Shown here: positions 1-8,691 of the stretch, one piece after another
Layout: the number at the start of each line of letters is the position of its first letter
Numbering within the stretch: position 1 is the stretch's first letter
From: Ohtaekwangia kribbensis
GTDB lineage: Bacteria; Bacteroidota; Bacteroidia; Cytophagales; Cyclobacteriaceae
NCBI RefSeq assembly: GCF_042676245.1
Contig: NZ_JBHTKA010000004.1
Location: 310,001-374,000 of the forward strand
Length of the DNA stretch: 64,000 bases
Direction: 5' to 3'
Translations under genes and position numbers: made by a program
Notes under the pieces: model-generated
The model's database searches: none
Seen by the model: only the letters and a program-made list of their open reading frames with translations
What the model was told of the DNA's origin: nothing

Positions 1-1
1 A

Positions 2-337
2 CAGAACTGGGGATTGATTGACAAGACCGGAAAAATCCTGTTGCCGGTTCGCTATCAGCAAATAAAATTATTGCCGAGTAAAAACTTTCTGATCCAGATC
101 AACGATCAGCAAGGACTGGCTGATGCATCGGGAAAAATCCTTATTCTTCCCAAGTATCAACGCCTGGAAGATGTAGGCAACGGCTTCGCTATTGTACAAC
201 GCGATGGTAAATATGGTGTGATCAACCTGCAAGGCATCAGCACCATTCCGCTCATGTACGACTATATTCAATTTGATCCACTCAACCAGTTCTTCATCGC
301 ACAGAAAAAATCGTTGTGGGTTGATTTCAGGAACTGA
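2..337 (+). CDS. WG-repeat protein, C-terminal fragment (5' end outside window)
   Basis: The frame is open from the left edge (Gln-Asn-Trp-Gly precede the first possible TTG at 14), so this is the end of a longer gene. Three WG/KWG-type repeats are visible: NWGLIDKTGKILLP, QGLADASGKILILPKYQ and KYGVINLQG. Each is a short beta-hairpin of the type found in surface or periplasmic Bacteroidota proteins. The function of this family is not established; binding or scaffolding is only a guess. The gene ends at a strong hairpin shared with the convergent floA gene. Confidence 0.8.
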   Translation, partial: QNWGLIDKTGKILLPVRYQQIKLLPSKNFLIQINDQQGLADASGKILILPKYQRLEDVGNGFAIVQRDGKYGVINLQGISTIPLMYDYIQFDPLNQFFIAQKKSLWVDFRN

Positions 338-370
338 GTATATAGCAACACTATAATCTCAAGCAATAAA

Positions 371-402
371 AAAATCCCCGGAATGAATACTCCGGGGATT
401 TT
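371..402. terminator. Bidirectional intrinsic terminator
   Basis: A perfect 12-bp stem (AAAATCCCCGGA / TCCGGGGATTTT) encloses an 8-base loop, with an A-run on the left and Ts on the right. It lies between the convergent WG-repeat gene (+) and floA (-) and can serve both. Confidence 0.9.
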
Positions 403-430
403 GCATATATAGCTGTATTTAAATATATAC

Positions 431-1438
431 TTAGTCTTTCTTCTGAGGGCCGGGGCCGGTTGATGGCTGGGTTCCTCCTTTACCGGTGCCCGATATAGCC
501 TGACGCATTTCTGTATCAGCCTGTACGTTTTGCATTTTATAGTAATCCATTACCCCGAGATTACCCCTTACAAAAGCTTCCGCCATAGCTTTCGGAATTT
601 CAGCTTCAGCTTCAATTACTTTTGCACGTGCTTCCTGTCCTTTTGCTTTCATTTCCTGTTCGAGGGCAACCGCCATCGCTCTGCGCTCTTCCGCTTTTGC
701 TTCGGCAACTTTCAAGTCGGCAGTAGCCTGATCGATTTGAAGTTTAGCACCGATGTTAGCTCCAACATCAACGTCTGCTATATCAATGGAAAGAATTTCA
801 AATGCAGTACCGGCATCCAGTCCGCGAGACAATACAAGTTTCGAAATTTTATCAGGACTCTCCAATACTTCTTTGTGTGATTTAGCCGAACCGATGGATG
901 AAACGATACCTTCACCAACACGCGCAAGGATTGTATCCTCACCGGCACCACCCACCAACTGCGCTATGCTGGCACGAACCGTTACACGTGCAACAGCAAT
1001 CAACTGTATACCATCGGCAGCAACGGCAGCAACTTTAGGCGTTGTAATCACTTTCGGATTTACCGAGATCTGTACAGCCTGAAATACATCACGACCTGCA
1101 AGATCAATAGCTGTAGCCTGTTTAAAACTCAAACTGATGTTTGCTTTATCGGCAGAGATCAATGCACGAATTACATTTGGTACATTACCCCCTGCGAGGT
1201 AGTGAGTTTCCAGTTCTGATGTTGTAAGCTGAAGACCTGCCTTGGTAGAAGTAATGAGTGATTCAACAATTACTCTTGGCGGCACCTTTCTGATGCGCAT
1301 GAACACCAGTTCAAACAAACCAACTTTTACACCGGAGAAGAGCGCGGTGATCCATAGGTTTACCGGAACGAAGTAGAGGAAAATAAAGAACAGGATGATC
1401 CCGCCAAAAACCATAATGAGTAAAGCAGCTGCTTCCAT
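431..1438 (-). CDS. floA: Flotillin-like membrane scaffold FloA
   Basis: A 335-residue protein with an N-terminal hydrophobic segment (about residues 3-28), an SPFH/prohibitin-type domain, and an Ala/Glu/Lys-rich C-terminal coiled coil (about 225-285) containing the family-typical EAKAEERRA stretch. It ends in a polar Gly/Pro tail. Flotillin-like FloA proteins oligomerise on the inner face of the cytoplasmic membrane and organise membrane microdomains. The gene starts 10 bp after the stop of nfeD, its usual partner, so the two are very probably co-transcribed. The length fits the family (about 330 residues). Confidence 0.93.
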   Translation of the reverse strand: MEAAALLIMVFGGIILFFIFLYFVPVNLWITALFSGVKVGLFELVFMRIRKVPPRVIVESLITSTKAGLQLTTSELETHYLAGGNVPNVIRALISADKANISLSFKQATAIDLAGRDVFQAVQISVNPKVITTPKVAAVAADGIQLIAVARVTVRASIAQLVGGAGEDTILARVGEGIVSSIGSAKSHKEVLESPDKISKLVLSRGLDAGTAFEILSIDIADVDVGANIGAKLQIDQATADLKVAEAKAEERRAMAVALEQEMKAKGQEARAKVIEAEAEIPKAMAEAFVRGNLGVMDYYKMQNVQADTEMRQAISGTGKGGTQPSTGPGPQKKD

Positions 1439-1448
1439 AAGGGTATAT

Positions 1449-1922
1449 TTATTGATTAATAGGTTCTACAACAATTTGATTAGAGTATATCTGTGTGATC
1501 TTTACAGGTTGTCCCTGCTCGATATAGCTTCCCAACGTTTTTACTTCAAATATCCGGTTACGGAACTCTGCTTTGCCAATAGGTCTTAGCGTAGATACGG
1601 TTACACCTTCATCTCCAATATGAAGATCGCTTAATAAGCCTTCATTAACCTTACCATCGTTTGATGATTTGAGCGAGAATTTAGTCCACGCTCCCGTTCG
1701 AAAGCTATAAAACAAAGCGACCAGTGTTGCCACAAGCGTGCCCATGAGTACATAAAAGCCAACGTCACTACCGAAGTGATTATAGCTGATGATAACAGCG
1801 GTGCCGGTAAATATCAGCCCTAACAAACCAACCACGGTTGTGCCCGGTATAAATACCAGTTCTACGATAACAAGGCCAAGCCCTATTACCAAAAGCGCAA
1901 GTATAATAATCCACATGAGCAT
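1449..1922 (-). CDS. NfeD family membrane protein
   Basis: A 157-residue protein. Three or four hydrophobic helices fill roughly residues 1-75, including the conserved VELVFIPGTTVVGLLG region, and are followed by a small C-terminal OB-fold-like domain (about 95-155) with a conserved LRPIGKAEF motif. This is the short NfeD form without an N-terminal serine protease. NfeD proteins are membrane partners of flotillin/stomatin proteins, and the floA gene 10 bp downstream supports that role here. ATG codons at 1922 and 1916 are both possible starts. Confidence 0.88.
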   Translation of the reverse strand: MLMWIIILALLVIGLGLVIVELVFIPGTTVVGLLGLIFTGTAVIISYNHFGSDVGFYVLMGTLVATLVALFYSFRTGAWTKFSLKSSNDGKVNEGLLSDLHIGDEGVTVSTLRPIGKAEFRNRIFEVKTLGSYIEQGQPVKITQIYSNQIVVEPINQ

Positions 1923-1953
1923 AACCGGGAAAGTATAGACATCTATATGCTAA

Positions 1954-1983
1954 TGTGCGGATTATTCAGCAACAATCCGCACA
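1954..1983. terminator. Perfect 10-bp inverted repeat between proS and nfeD
   Basis: TGTGCGGATT and AATCCGCACA form a perfect stem around a 10-base loop, about 24 bases downstream of the proS stop on the minus strand. No clear T-run follows, so it may terminate weakly, protect the proS 3' end, or modulate read-through into nfeD-floA. Confidence 0.5.
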
Positions 1984-2006
1984 TCCAGGCATCTGTATTT
2001 TTTAAA

Positions 2007-3485
2007 TCAATACGCGCGGGCAAACAATACGCGTTTAGAAGAAGGTTTACCGGAATACATGCACGTTCCTGCTTCTTCTTTTGCATCTAAGGGAATACAA
2101 CGTATCGTTGCTTTTGTTTCTTCCTTGATCGCTGCTTCGGTTTCCTGGGTACCGTCCCAATGTGCAGAAATGAAACCGCCTTTTTCTTCAAGCACTTTCT
2201 TGAACTCTTCGTATGTTTCTACTTTCGTAGTAACACTGGTTCTGAATGAAAGCGCGCGTTGGTAAATATTGTTTTGAATATCATCCAGCAGCTTTGGTAT
2301 TTCTATAGCAACCTGGTCGAGCTTCATTACCTGCTTCTCTTTGGTATCTCTGCGCGCTACTTCTACCGTTCCGTTTTCCATATCACGCGGACCGATCGCC
2401 AGGCGCACCGGTACACCTTTCAATTCCCACTCAGCAAACTTGAAGCCTGGCTTGTGTGTATCACGGTTGTCGAATTTCACACTATATCCCTGCTTGCGAA
2501 GAGCTATTGAGATCTCCTGAACTTTATCTGATATTTTATTCAGTTCGTCTTCGGTCTTGAAGATCGGCACAATCACTACATGTATAGGAGCAAGTTTCGG
2601 AGGCAGTACAAGTCCGTCATCATCCGAGTGTGCCATGATGAGTGCACCCATCAAACGTGTACTCACACCCCATGAAGTTCCCCATACATAATCCAGTTTA
2701 CCTTCGCGGCTTGTGAACTGTACATTAAATGCTTTCGCAAAATTTTGTCCGAGGAAGTGCGATGTACCTGCCTGCAGTGCTTTACCATCCTGCATCATTG
2801 CTTCGATGCAATAGGTGTCCACAGCTCCCGGAAATTTTTCACCTTCTGATTTTCTTCCCTTCACTACCGGTAACGCCAAAAAGTTTTCAGCGAAGTCTGC
2901 ATATACATCCAGCATCTGCACAGTTTCTTTTACAGCTTCGTCGGCTGTCGCGTGTGCAGTGTGACCTTCCTGCCATAAGAATTCAGCCGTGCGTAGGAAC
3001 AAGCGCGTGCGCATCTCCCAGCGTACAACGTTCGCCCACTGGTTAACAAGTATAGGAAGATCGCGATATGATTGAATCCATTTTTTATAGGTGCTCCAGA
3101 TGATCGCCTCGCTGGTAGGGCGCACCACTAACTCTTCTTCGAGCTGTGCATCCGGATCCACAATCAACTTTCCTTTATTCTGCGGATCACTCTTCAGGCG
3201 GTAGTGCGTAACAATGGCACACTCCTTCGCGAAGCCTTCAGCATTTTGCTCCTCTGCTTCAAACAAACTCTTGGGCACGAACAGCGGGAAGTAAGCATTG
3301 GTGTGACCGGTGTCCTTGAACATCTTGTCAAGAGCTTGCTGCATCTTTTCCCATATGGAATAGCCATAGGGTTTAATCACCATACAGCCGCGCACGTCTG
3401 AGTGCTCGGCCAGATCCGCCTTCTTCACTAATTCATTGTACCACAAGGAATAATCTTCGTTTCGGCTTGGGAGTTCTTTCGCCAT
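2007..3485 (-). CDS. proS: Proline--tRNA ligase (archaeal/eukaryotic type)
   Basis: A class II aminoacyl-tRNA synthetase of about 492 residues that charges tRNA-Pro with proline in the cytosol. The class II motifs are readable: RPTSEAIIWSTYKKWI, RTAEFLWQEGHTAHA (motif 2), and GTSWGVSTRLMGALIMAHSD (motif 3), followed by the anticodon-binding domain. Absence of the YbaK-like editing insertion and the C-terminal CMYSG/RVLFARAY tail fit the short ProS type common in Bacteroidota. I choose the ATG at 3485 (MAKELPSRNEDYS). An upstream TTG at 3524 is in frame, but it overlaps the predicted promoter box and would add an unlikely 13-residue extension. Confidence 0.95.
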   Translation of the reverse strand: MAKELPSRNEDYSLWYNELVKKADLAEHSDVRGCMVIKPYGYSIWEKMQQALDKMFKDTGHTNAYFPLFVPKSLFEAEEQNAEGFAKECAIVTHYRLKSDPQNKGKLIVDPDAQLEEELVVRPTSEAIIWSTYKKWIQSYRDLPILVNQWANVVRWEMRTRLFLRTAEFLWQEGHTAHATADEAVKETVQMLDVYADFAENFLALPVVKGRKSEGEKFPGAVDTYCIEAMMQDGKALQAGTSHFLGQNFAKAFNVQFTSREGKLDYVWGTSWGVSTRLMGALIMAHSDDDGLVLPPKLAPIHVVIVPIFKTEDELNKISDKVQEISIALRKQGYSVKFDNRDTHKPGFKFAEWELKGVPVRLAIGPRDMENGTVEVARRDTKEKQVMKLDQVAIEIPKLLDDIQNNIYQRALSFRTSVTTKVETYEEFKKVLEEKGGFISAHWDGTQETEAAIKEETKATIRCIPLDAKEEAGTCMYSGKPSSKRVLFARAY

Positions 3486-3521
3486 GCTGGTATAATTATT
3501 GTTTAAAATTCTATCGAACGG

Positions 3522-3529
3522 CAAATATA
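3522..3529 (-). promoter_or_regulatory. Bacteroidota-type -7 promoter box for proS
   Basis: On the minus strand this reads TATATTTG, an exact TAnnTTTG match, 36 bases before the ATG at 3485. No clear -33 TTTG is visible at the usual distance. Its position rules out the upstream TTG start. Confidence 0.55.
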
Positions 3530-3562
3530 AATTTTACCGGGTTAAATACTGGCTAATTTTTG

Positions 3563-3570
3563 TAGCTTTA
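3563..3570 (+). promoter_or_regulatory. Probable -7 box for the Trp/Tyr/Asn-rich secreted protein
   Basis: The stretch TTTTTGTAGCTTTA contains TAGCTTTA, seven of eight matches to TAnnTTTG, about 68 bases before the ATG at 3639. Confidence 0.35.
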
Positions 3571-3638
3571 TCAACACAAATCCGAACGGTTTGCCGTTAA
3601 ATGATTGTTAGGATTAGAGATTCAACCCATAAGGCACT

Positions 3639-4763
3639 ATGAAAACCAGGATAATATTAAGTTTAGCACTCATAGCCTTCTCTGTTACTGCAACTTTGGC
3701 GCAGAGCGAAGGTGACGATATGTACTTTAACAGCAAGGACCGCGCGAAGCTTCGTGAACAAAAGGCCGCTGAGCAGCAGGCTTATGCCGTCAGCGTAAAA
3801 AAGACGAAGAAGATGGAGGAGGTTTCGGTGGAAGATGAAACAAACATCAACCCTACTGACAGTTATTCTGCACGCAATGTGAACCCGGAATATGCTGCAC
3901 GCTCCAACGCTGAAACTGCTCAGGTAGATAACCAGGATTATTTTCTGAATGACTATCAATACCAGACTTCCAGCAACCTGAATAACTGGAATAATAATTT
4001 CAACTCCTGGTATTCCAACCCTTGGTACAACTCGGCATACTTCGGTTCGGGTATCAATAACTGGAACACACCTTACTATGGCTACAACAGTGCATACTAT
4101 AGCCCATGGTATGATCCATACTGGAATTACAACGGTTGGTCTACTTCTTTCAGCTACTACTGGGGTAACTCCTGGAACTACGGCTGGGGCGGAGGCTATA
4201 ACTACTGGAACAGACCATACTGCGGAGGCGGCTGGTCATCTGCATGGGGTCCTTCATGGTCTTACGGAGGCTGGTATGGATATCCGTCAACCATCGTAGT
4301 AGTTAACAACGGTGAGGTTAATGGCCGGCCGGTAAGTTATGGTAAACGCGGAACCAGAGGCAGCAGCGTAGTAACAACCGAGCGTTATAATACTTCACGT
4401 ACTCGCTCTACAGCTGTAACAACACAACGTTCTACCAGCACAACGGGTGGTACCAATGGTCGCATGACAACAACAACACGTCCGACCTTGTCTAACAACA
4501 GCAACGATGCTTACTACGACAGACAGTGGAGAAGCAGAAGCACGACAAATACTTCAGGGAATACACAAAGTACACCATCCAGATCATGGTCTACTGATAA
4601 TAACAATAGCTGGAGCAATCCAACCCGAAGCAATGACAACGGTGGACGTTCCAACAATTCCTATACTCCATCAAGAAGCAATTCATCTTTTGATGGTGGT
4701 AGCAGAAGTACTGGCTCAGGAGGTTCATCATCCGGTGGATCACGCGGCAGAACCAGAAACTGA
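3639..4763 (+). CDS. Secreted Trp/Tyr/Asn-rich low-complexity protein of unknown function
   Basis: A 374-residue protein with a clear signal peptide (MKTRIILSLALIAFSVTATLAQS). A charged segment follows (about 23-60). Residues of about 106-217 form an extremely aromatic tract: I count 15 Trp and 22 Tyr in 112 residues, nearly without charge, in motifs such as NSWYSNPWYN and SYYWGNSWNYGWGGG. The last 140 residues are a Ser/Thr/Arg/Asn/Gly-rich tail ending SGGSRGRTRN. No catalytic domain is recognisable. The composition suggests a disordered, sticky or self-associating envelope or matrix protein, but that is inference. It lies 29 bp upstream of the FadL-like gene and may be co-transcribed. Other frames over the repetitive region are shadows. 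Confidence 0.85.
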   Translation: MKTRIILSLALIAFSVTATLAQSEGDDMYFNSKDRAKLREQKAAEQQAYAVSVKKTKKMEEVSVEDETNINPTDSYSARNVNPEYAARSNAETAQVDNQDYFLNDYQYQTSSNLNNWNNNFNSWYSNPWYNSAYFGSGINNWNTPYYGYNSAYYSPWYDPYWNYNGWSTSFSYYWGNSWNYGWGGGYNYWNRPYCGGGWSSAWGPSWSYGGWYGYPSTIVVVNNGEVNGRPVSYGKRGTRGSSVVTTERYNTSRTRSTAVTTQRSTSTTGGTNGRMTTTTRPTLSNNSNDAYYDRQWRSRSTTNTSGNTQSTPSRSWSTDNNNSWSNPTRSNDNGGRSNNSYTPSRSNSSFDGGSRSTGSGGSSSGGSRGRTRN

Positions 4764-4792
4764 TTTATAACAACTGAAATTCATTTTTTGTG

Positions 4793-6298
4793 ATGAGAAT
4801 TTTTTTTGGGGCAACCCTGAGTGTTATACTATTGTCCGTAAATTTTTTGTGGGCACAGAGCTACTCGGAATCCGCTTTACTTTTCAGCAGAACTCAACCG
4901 GCAGGAAGCGCGCGCATATTAGGACTGGGCGGAACGCAAACAGCATTGGGTGGAGACTATAGCTCGGCACTGTCCAATCCGGCCGGACTGGGTATGTATA
5001 ACCGTTCAGAGTTTACATTCTCTCCTGCACTTTCGTTCTATGATACAAAGTCCGAATTTAACGGTACGTCTACAGACGAAAGTACATCCAAGTTTAATAT
5101 ACCGGGAATCAGCTACGTGATGCACATGGGACGTGACGATGACGAGCGCAGCTTTCGTGGAGGTTCGCTGGGTATAAGCTTTTCGCGTATCAACGACTTT
5201 AACCGCTCTACTATATATAGGGGTCGTAACACGACAAACTCGATCGTGGATTATTTCATGGAGCAGGCGAACGGTGATACACCAAGTCAGTTTGATAGTT
5301 ACCAGTACAACACGCCTACGGGGCTCGCATTCTATAATTACCTGATCGGCCCGCAGTCGATAACCGACCCAAACAATCCGGATGATCAATATTTTACAGA
5401 CGCTCCGGTAGAATCGGATCAACAGGAAGAGATTATCACCAAAGGAACTTCGTACCAATGGAATTTCTCCTATGGTGCAAACATTGAAGATAAGTTTTTC
5501 TTTGGAGGCGGATTGGGTATATCTACACTTCGCTATAAATCGCAGAAGACGTTCAGTGAGTCGTATCTCGATACGGACATCATCGAAAGCATGCAGCTTA
5601 ATGAAAACCTGAGTGTGCGTGGATCGGGTGTTAATGTTACCCTTGGTGCTATTGTGCGGCCGGTAGATTTTATACAGATTGGTGCATCGTTTACGTCACC
5701 TACATATTACCAGATCACGGAGAACTACGATGCTTCGATGAGCACAAGCTGGAACAATTATGATTACTGGGATGGAAGCCAGAATGTAACCCTGAATGAC
5801 GAATCAGCATCAACCGACATTGTTACATCTGAATATAACCTCACCACACCATTAAAGATAAGTGCAGGTATAGCGTTCATATCGAAATATGGTTTTATAA
5901 CAGCAGATATCGAAAGAACAAATCCGGCCAAGGCACGCTATAGCTCGGATATAAGTGGTATATCTTTTTCATCTGAAAATGATGAGATCAAGTCGCTCTA
6001 CCGAGCTACGAATAATTACCGTATAGGAGCTGAGTTCCGTTATGAAATTTTCCGCCTGCGTGCCGGCTATAATATTCAGAGCAGCAGTTTTGAGAACGAA
6101 GACCTTGATAACAAAATCACCACGATAAGTGGTGGTGTGGGGGTGCGCCTGAAAAAATTCTATGCAGACTTTGCACTGATCAATCGTTCATTCGACAACT
6201 TCTATAGTCCATATACTTTAAACGATGGATCTGAGCCTGTTGTGAAGATGGAGAACAAAACGCTTACTTCGATGCTTACGTTCGGGTTTACTTTCTAA
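4793..6298 (+). CDS. Outer-membrane protein of the OMPP1/FadL/TodX transporter family
   Basis: About 501 residues with a signal peptide ending at LWAQ. The mature start has the FadL-type pattern: GSARILGLGGTQTALGGDYS followed closely by SALSNPAGLG. Alternating hydrophobic/aromatic strands fill the remainder and the last residues are MLTFGFTF, a typical beta-barrel terminus with a final Phe. Members of this family form 14-stranded outer-membrane barrels that take up hydrophobic compounds; the substrate cannot be read here. I choose the ATG at 4793 over the adjacent GTG at 4790. The 3' end overlaps the convergent aroK gene by 11 bp. Confidence 0.85.
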   Translation: MRIFFGATLSVILLSVNFLWAQSYSESALLFSRTQPAGSARILGLGGTQTALGGDYSSALSNPAGLGMYNRSEFTFSPALSFYDTKSEFNGTSTDESTSKFNIPGISYVMHMGRDDDERSFRGGSLGISFSRINDFNRSTIYRGRNTTNSIVDYFMEQANGDTPSQFDSYQYNTPTGLAFYNYLIGPQSITDPNNPDDQYFTDAPVESDQQEEIITKGTSYQWNFSYGANIEDKFFFGGGLGISTLRYKSQKTFSESYLDTDIIESMQLNENLSVRGSGVNVTLGAIVRPVDFIQIGASFTSPTYYQITENYDASMSTSWNNYDYWDGSQNVTLNDESASTDIVTSEYNLTTPLKISAGIAFISKYGFITADIERTNPAKARYSSDISGISFSSENDEIKSLYRATNNYRIGAEFRYEIFRLRAGYNIQSSSFENEDLDNKITTISGGVGVRLKKFYADFALINRSFDNFYSPYTLNDGSEPVVKMENKTLTSMLTFGFTF

Positions 6299-6788
6299 GC
6301 TGTATAGCTTCCAATAATTTCCGAACGGAAGGCTGATGCAATGATACATGCGCCTGCTGATAAACCGGCAGGCGTTTTTTATATAGCTCCGCGAGCCGAT
6401 CTTCTTTTTCCTTCAAATCATTGGCGTGCAGCAAAGGTCTGTCTTTATTCAGCGACACACGCTTCAATAACTCAGCAACCGATACATCGATGTATATACT
6501 TAGCCCTGACTGCCTGATAACATCTATACCTTCATAAAAACAGGGAGCACCGCCACCGGTAGCCATCACAAAACTCTTTTCAGACGCTGCCCACTCGCGC
6601 AATACTTCTGCTTCTATCCGGCGGAAGTAATCCTCACCGTTCTGTGCAAATATATCTTTAACCGCCTTGCCTTCGCGATTTTCAATTTCCTTATCCTGAT
6701 CAACAAACGGTATACCCAATTCAGCAGCCAGCGGCCGACCGAGTGTAGATTTACCAGAGCCTGGCATTCCGATGAGGTATATTTTCAT
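6288..6788 (-). CDS. aroK: Shikimate kinase
   Basis: A 166-residue cytosolic enzyme that phosphorylates shikimate with ATP in the chorismate (aromatic amino acid) pathway. The P-loop GMPGSGKST lies at residues 7-15, the shikimate-binding region is around VDQDKEIE, the FRRIEAEVL segment follows, and GGGAPC is the family-typical Gly-rich motif. The lid region contains the conserved RPLL. Length is normal. The gene overlaps the convergent FadL-like gene by 11 bp at its 3' end. The upstream intergenic region contains AT-rich inverted repeats. Confidence 0.95.
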   Translation of the reverse strand: MKIYLIGMPGSGKSTLGRPLAAELGIPFVDQDKEIENREGKAVKDIFAQNGEDYFRRIEAEVLREWAASEKSFVMATGGGAPCFYEGIDVIRQSGLSIYIDVSVAELLKRVSLNKDRPLLHANDLKEKEDRLAELYKKRLPVYQQAHVSLHQPSVRKLLEAIQLRK

Positions 6789-6795
6789 TCCTTAA

Positions 6796-6911
6796 TTATA
6801 AAATTGGAAGATTGGAAAATTGTAAAATTTAAAAATTGAAATATTAGGATTCTCTAATTACAAAGATTGGTGATGGCAAAAACGTAAAGCCCCAATCTTT
6901 CAATTTTATAA
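6796..6911. repeat. 20-bp near-perfect inverted repeat in an AT-rich spacer
   Basis: The left arm at 6796-6815 and the reverse complement of the right arm at 6892-6911 agree at 19 of 20 bases (TTATAAAATTGRAAGATTGG). A shorter internal hairpin, AAAGATTGG at 6862-6870 with CCAATCTTT at 6892-6900, uses the right arm as well. The spacer separates aroK from the next minus-strand gene, whose last codons (Leu-Lys-Asp-stop) carry the same ATTGAAAGATT-like sequence. Confidence 0.7.
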
Positions 6912-6914
6912 TTT

Positions 6915-8027
6915 CTAATCTTTCAATCTCTCCAGCACTTCAGCGGCCTCCGGTGTATCATTATGGTGCCACATGCCTTTCACCGTGCCGTCTTTCCAGA
7001 GAGTTATGCCAGGGTTGGAGCGTACTATTGTTTTCAGTACGGTTGCATCTACAAAGTAGTATGGAATGGCCAGTTGATACTCATGCCTGAATATTTCGAA
7101 CTGCTCCGAACTTGATGCTGTAAAGGCCATCATCTCTACTTTACCATCCAGGTTTTTGGTTAGCTTACGGATCTTGTCCATATTTTCTCCGGATGCTTTG
7201 GTGGCATCGTATACTATAAAGAGTAGTTTATTTCCCTGAAATGTATTCTCGGTAACATCTTCGCCTTCCACACTGCTTACGGAGTAATCAGTGATCTTTG
7301 CTTTGGTTTTATCTTCATTCGTCTGGCGAACGCTTATGTATTTATAGACCAATGTATCCGTCAGGTATTTTTCGGAGTGTACTTCTTCACCATTGTCTTT
7401 ACGCTGAAATACATATTCAAACACAGGCTGTTCCTGTGGCTGCATCTGTTCCTTTATGTTGTTACCGATTTTATACGGACGAAAATCAATGAACGGCAGA
7501 TGTTGTATAGCATATATACCCAAGCCTATGCACACCAGTGTTGAGACTATAATTACGGCATGCCCTTCGCGCGTGCGCAGCACCGGTTGATATTTATCGC
7601 GATACCAGAATATATGCAGAATAAATACAATAAGAATGACATCTTTGGTAAACGACTCCCACGGAGTAAGTTTTATAGCATCGCCAAAGCAACCACAATC
7701 CGTTACTTTATTGAAATATGCAGAGTAAAACGTGAGGAACGTAAAGAAGATGATCAACGCCAGGAGTATAATCGAAGTAATCCGTACTCTATAGTTAATA
7801 AGCAATGCTATACCCAGCACTACTTCCAGCACAATCAGTATAAAACCAATCTCCAGTGCATACGGTTTGAAGAACATAAAGAATGAGCCAAAATCTTCCG
7901 CGAATACCTCGAAGTATTCCTCCATCTTTATTTCCGTCCCGATCGGATCGTTGAGTTTGATCAGACCTGAAAAAATAAACAGCGCGCCAACAAAAAATCT
8001 TGAAAATTGATCGATGATCTTCCTCAT
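6915..8027 (-). CDS. BT_3928-family DoxX-like membrane protein with thioredoxin-like C-terminus
   Basis: A 370-residue protein. The N-terminal half (about 1-175) has four or five transmembrane helices of DoxX/MauE type, including FIFSGLIKLNDP and the cysteine motif DCGCFGDAIKLTPWESF, which is typical of MauE-like quinone/thiol membrane proteins. The C-terminal half (about 215-370) reads as a thioredoxin-like fold (LLFIVYDATKASGENMDKI, IPYYFVDATVLKTIVRSNPG) without a CxxC pair. The family is conserved in Bacteroidota next to amino-acid or envelope genes; its reaction is not known. A redox role at the membrane is inference from the Cys motif. Confidence 0.82.
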   Translation of the reverse strand: MRKIIDQFSRFFVGALFIFSGLIKLNDPIGTEIKMEEYFEVFAEDFGSFFMFFKPYALEIGFILIVLEVVLGIALLINYRVRITSIILLALIIFFTFLTFYSAYFNKVTDCGCFGDAIKLTPWESFTKDVILIVFILHIFWYRDKYQPVLRTREGHAVIIVSTLVCIGLGIYAIQHLPFIDFRPYKIGNNIKEQMQPQEQPVFEYVFQRKDNGEEVHSEKYLTDTLVYKYISVRQTNEDKTKAKITDYSVSSVEGEDVTENTFQGNKLLFIVYDATKASGENMDKIRKLTKNLDGKVEMMAFTASSSEQFEIFRHEYQLAIPYYFVDATVLKTIVRSNPGITLWKDGTVKGMWHHNDTPEAAEVLERLKD

Positions 8028-8105
8028 GTCCTGATAGTTTTTATTCCGTCTTTACACCTGATAGTAACGGACTCTATATTTTTTTAATTCGCGACTATAG
8101 TAAAT

Positions 8106-8654
8106 CTATGCGGCAGCCTCCGACAGTTTGATCAGTGCAAACACCGAATAGTTAATCATATCCTGGTAGTTCGCTTTCACACCTTCACTTACCAGTGTTT
8201 TACCCTGGTTGTCTTCGATCTGTTTTACACGCAACAACTTCATCAGGATAATATCCGTGATCGAAGTAACACGCATCTCGCGCCAGGCTTCACCATAATC
8301 ATGATTTTTATTCTGAAGCAGGTCGAACGTTTCCGTGGCAGCTTCATCGTATAGCGGCTCCAGCGTTTCAAACTTTACATCCATAGCCGAAGATCCTTCG
8401 AGCCTGATCTGTATCAGCGCAATGATGCAGTAGTTGATGATACCGACAAACTCATCCTTAATCGGGTCGTTTACTTTCTGCACGCCTTTCTCCTGGATGC
8501 TGCGGATGCGCTGCGCCTTGATATAGATCTGATCCGTAATGGATGGCAGCCGTAAAATTCTCCAGGCAGTGCCATAGTCACGAGTCTTCTTTTCAAACAG
8601 TGATTTGCAGGTAGCAATTACTGCTTTGTATTCCTGCGATGTTTTTTCGATCAA
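8106..8654 (-). CDS. DUF1599 protein with internal duplication
   Basis: A 182-residue cytosolic protein made of two DUF1599 units. The first half has TRDYGTAWRILRLPSITDQIYIKAQRI (about 23-49) and the second half the matching NHDYGEAWREMRVTSITDIILMKLLRV (about 114-140). Each is followed by an IINY/MINYS-type helix. Family members occur in Bacteroidota, often beside folate or DoxX genes as here; the molecular function is not established. The gene is divergent from folP with only 37 bp between the starts, so the two share a compact promoter region. Confidence 0.85.
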   Translation of the reverse strand: MIEKTSQEYKAVIATCKSLFEKKTRDYGTAWRILRLPSITDQIYIKAQRIRSIQEKGVQKVNDPIKDEFVGIINYCIIALIQIRLEGSSAMDVKFETLEPLYDEAATETFDLLQNKNHDYGEAWREMRVTSITDIILMKLLRVKQIEDNQGKTLVSEGVKANYQDMINYSVFALIKLSEAAA

Positions 8655-8691
8655 GGGTATAATACTTTAGGCCGCAAACTTCTTAATTTGA

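Noticed and set aside
3486..3524. Extended TTG start of proS
   Set aside because: The TTG is part of the TATATTTG promoter box and adds 13 residues not expected in ProS.
4078..4770. Two plus-strand frames within the Trp/Tyr/Asn-rich gene
   Set aside because: They are out-of-frame readings of low-complexity codons (Thr/His/Ala-rich) without start signals.
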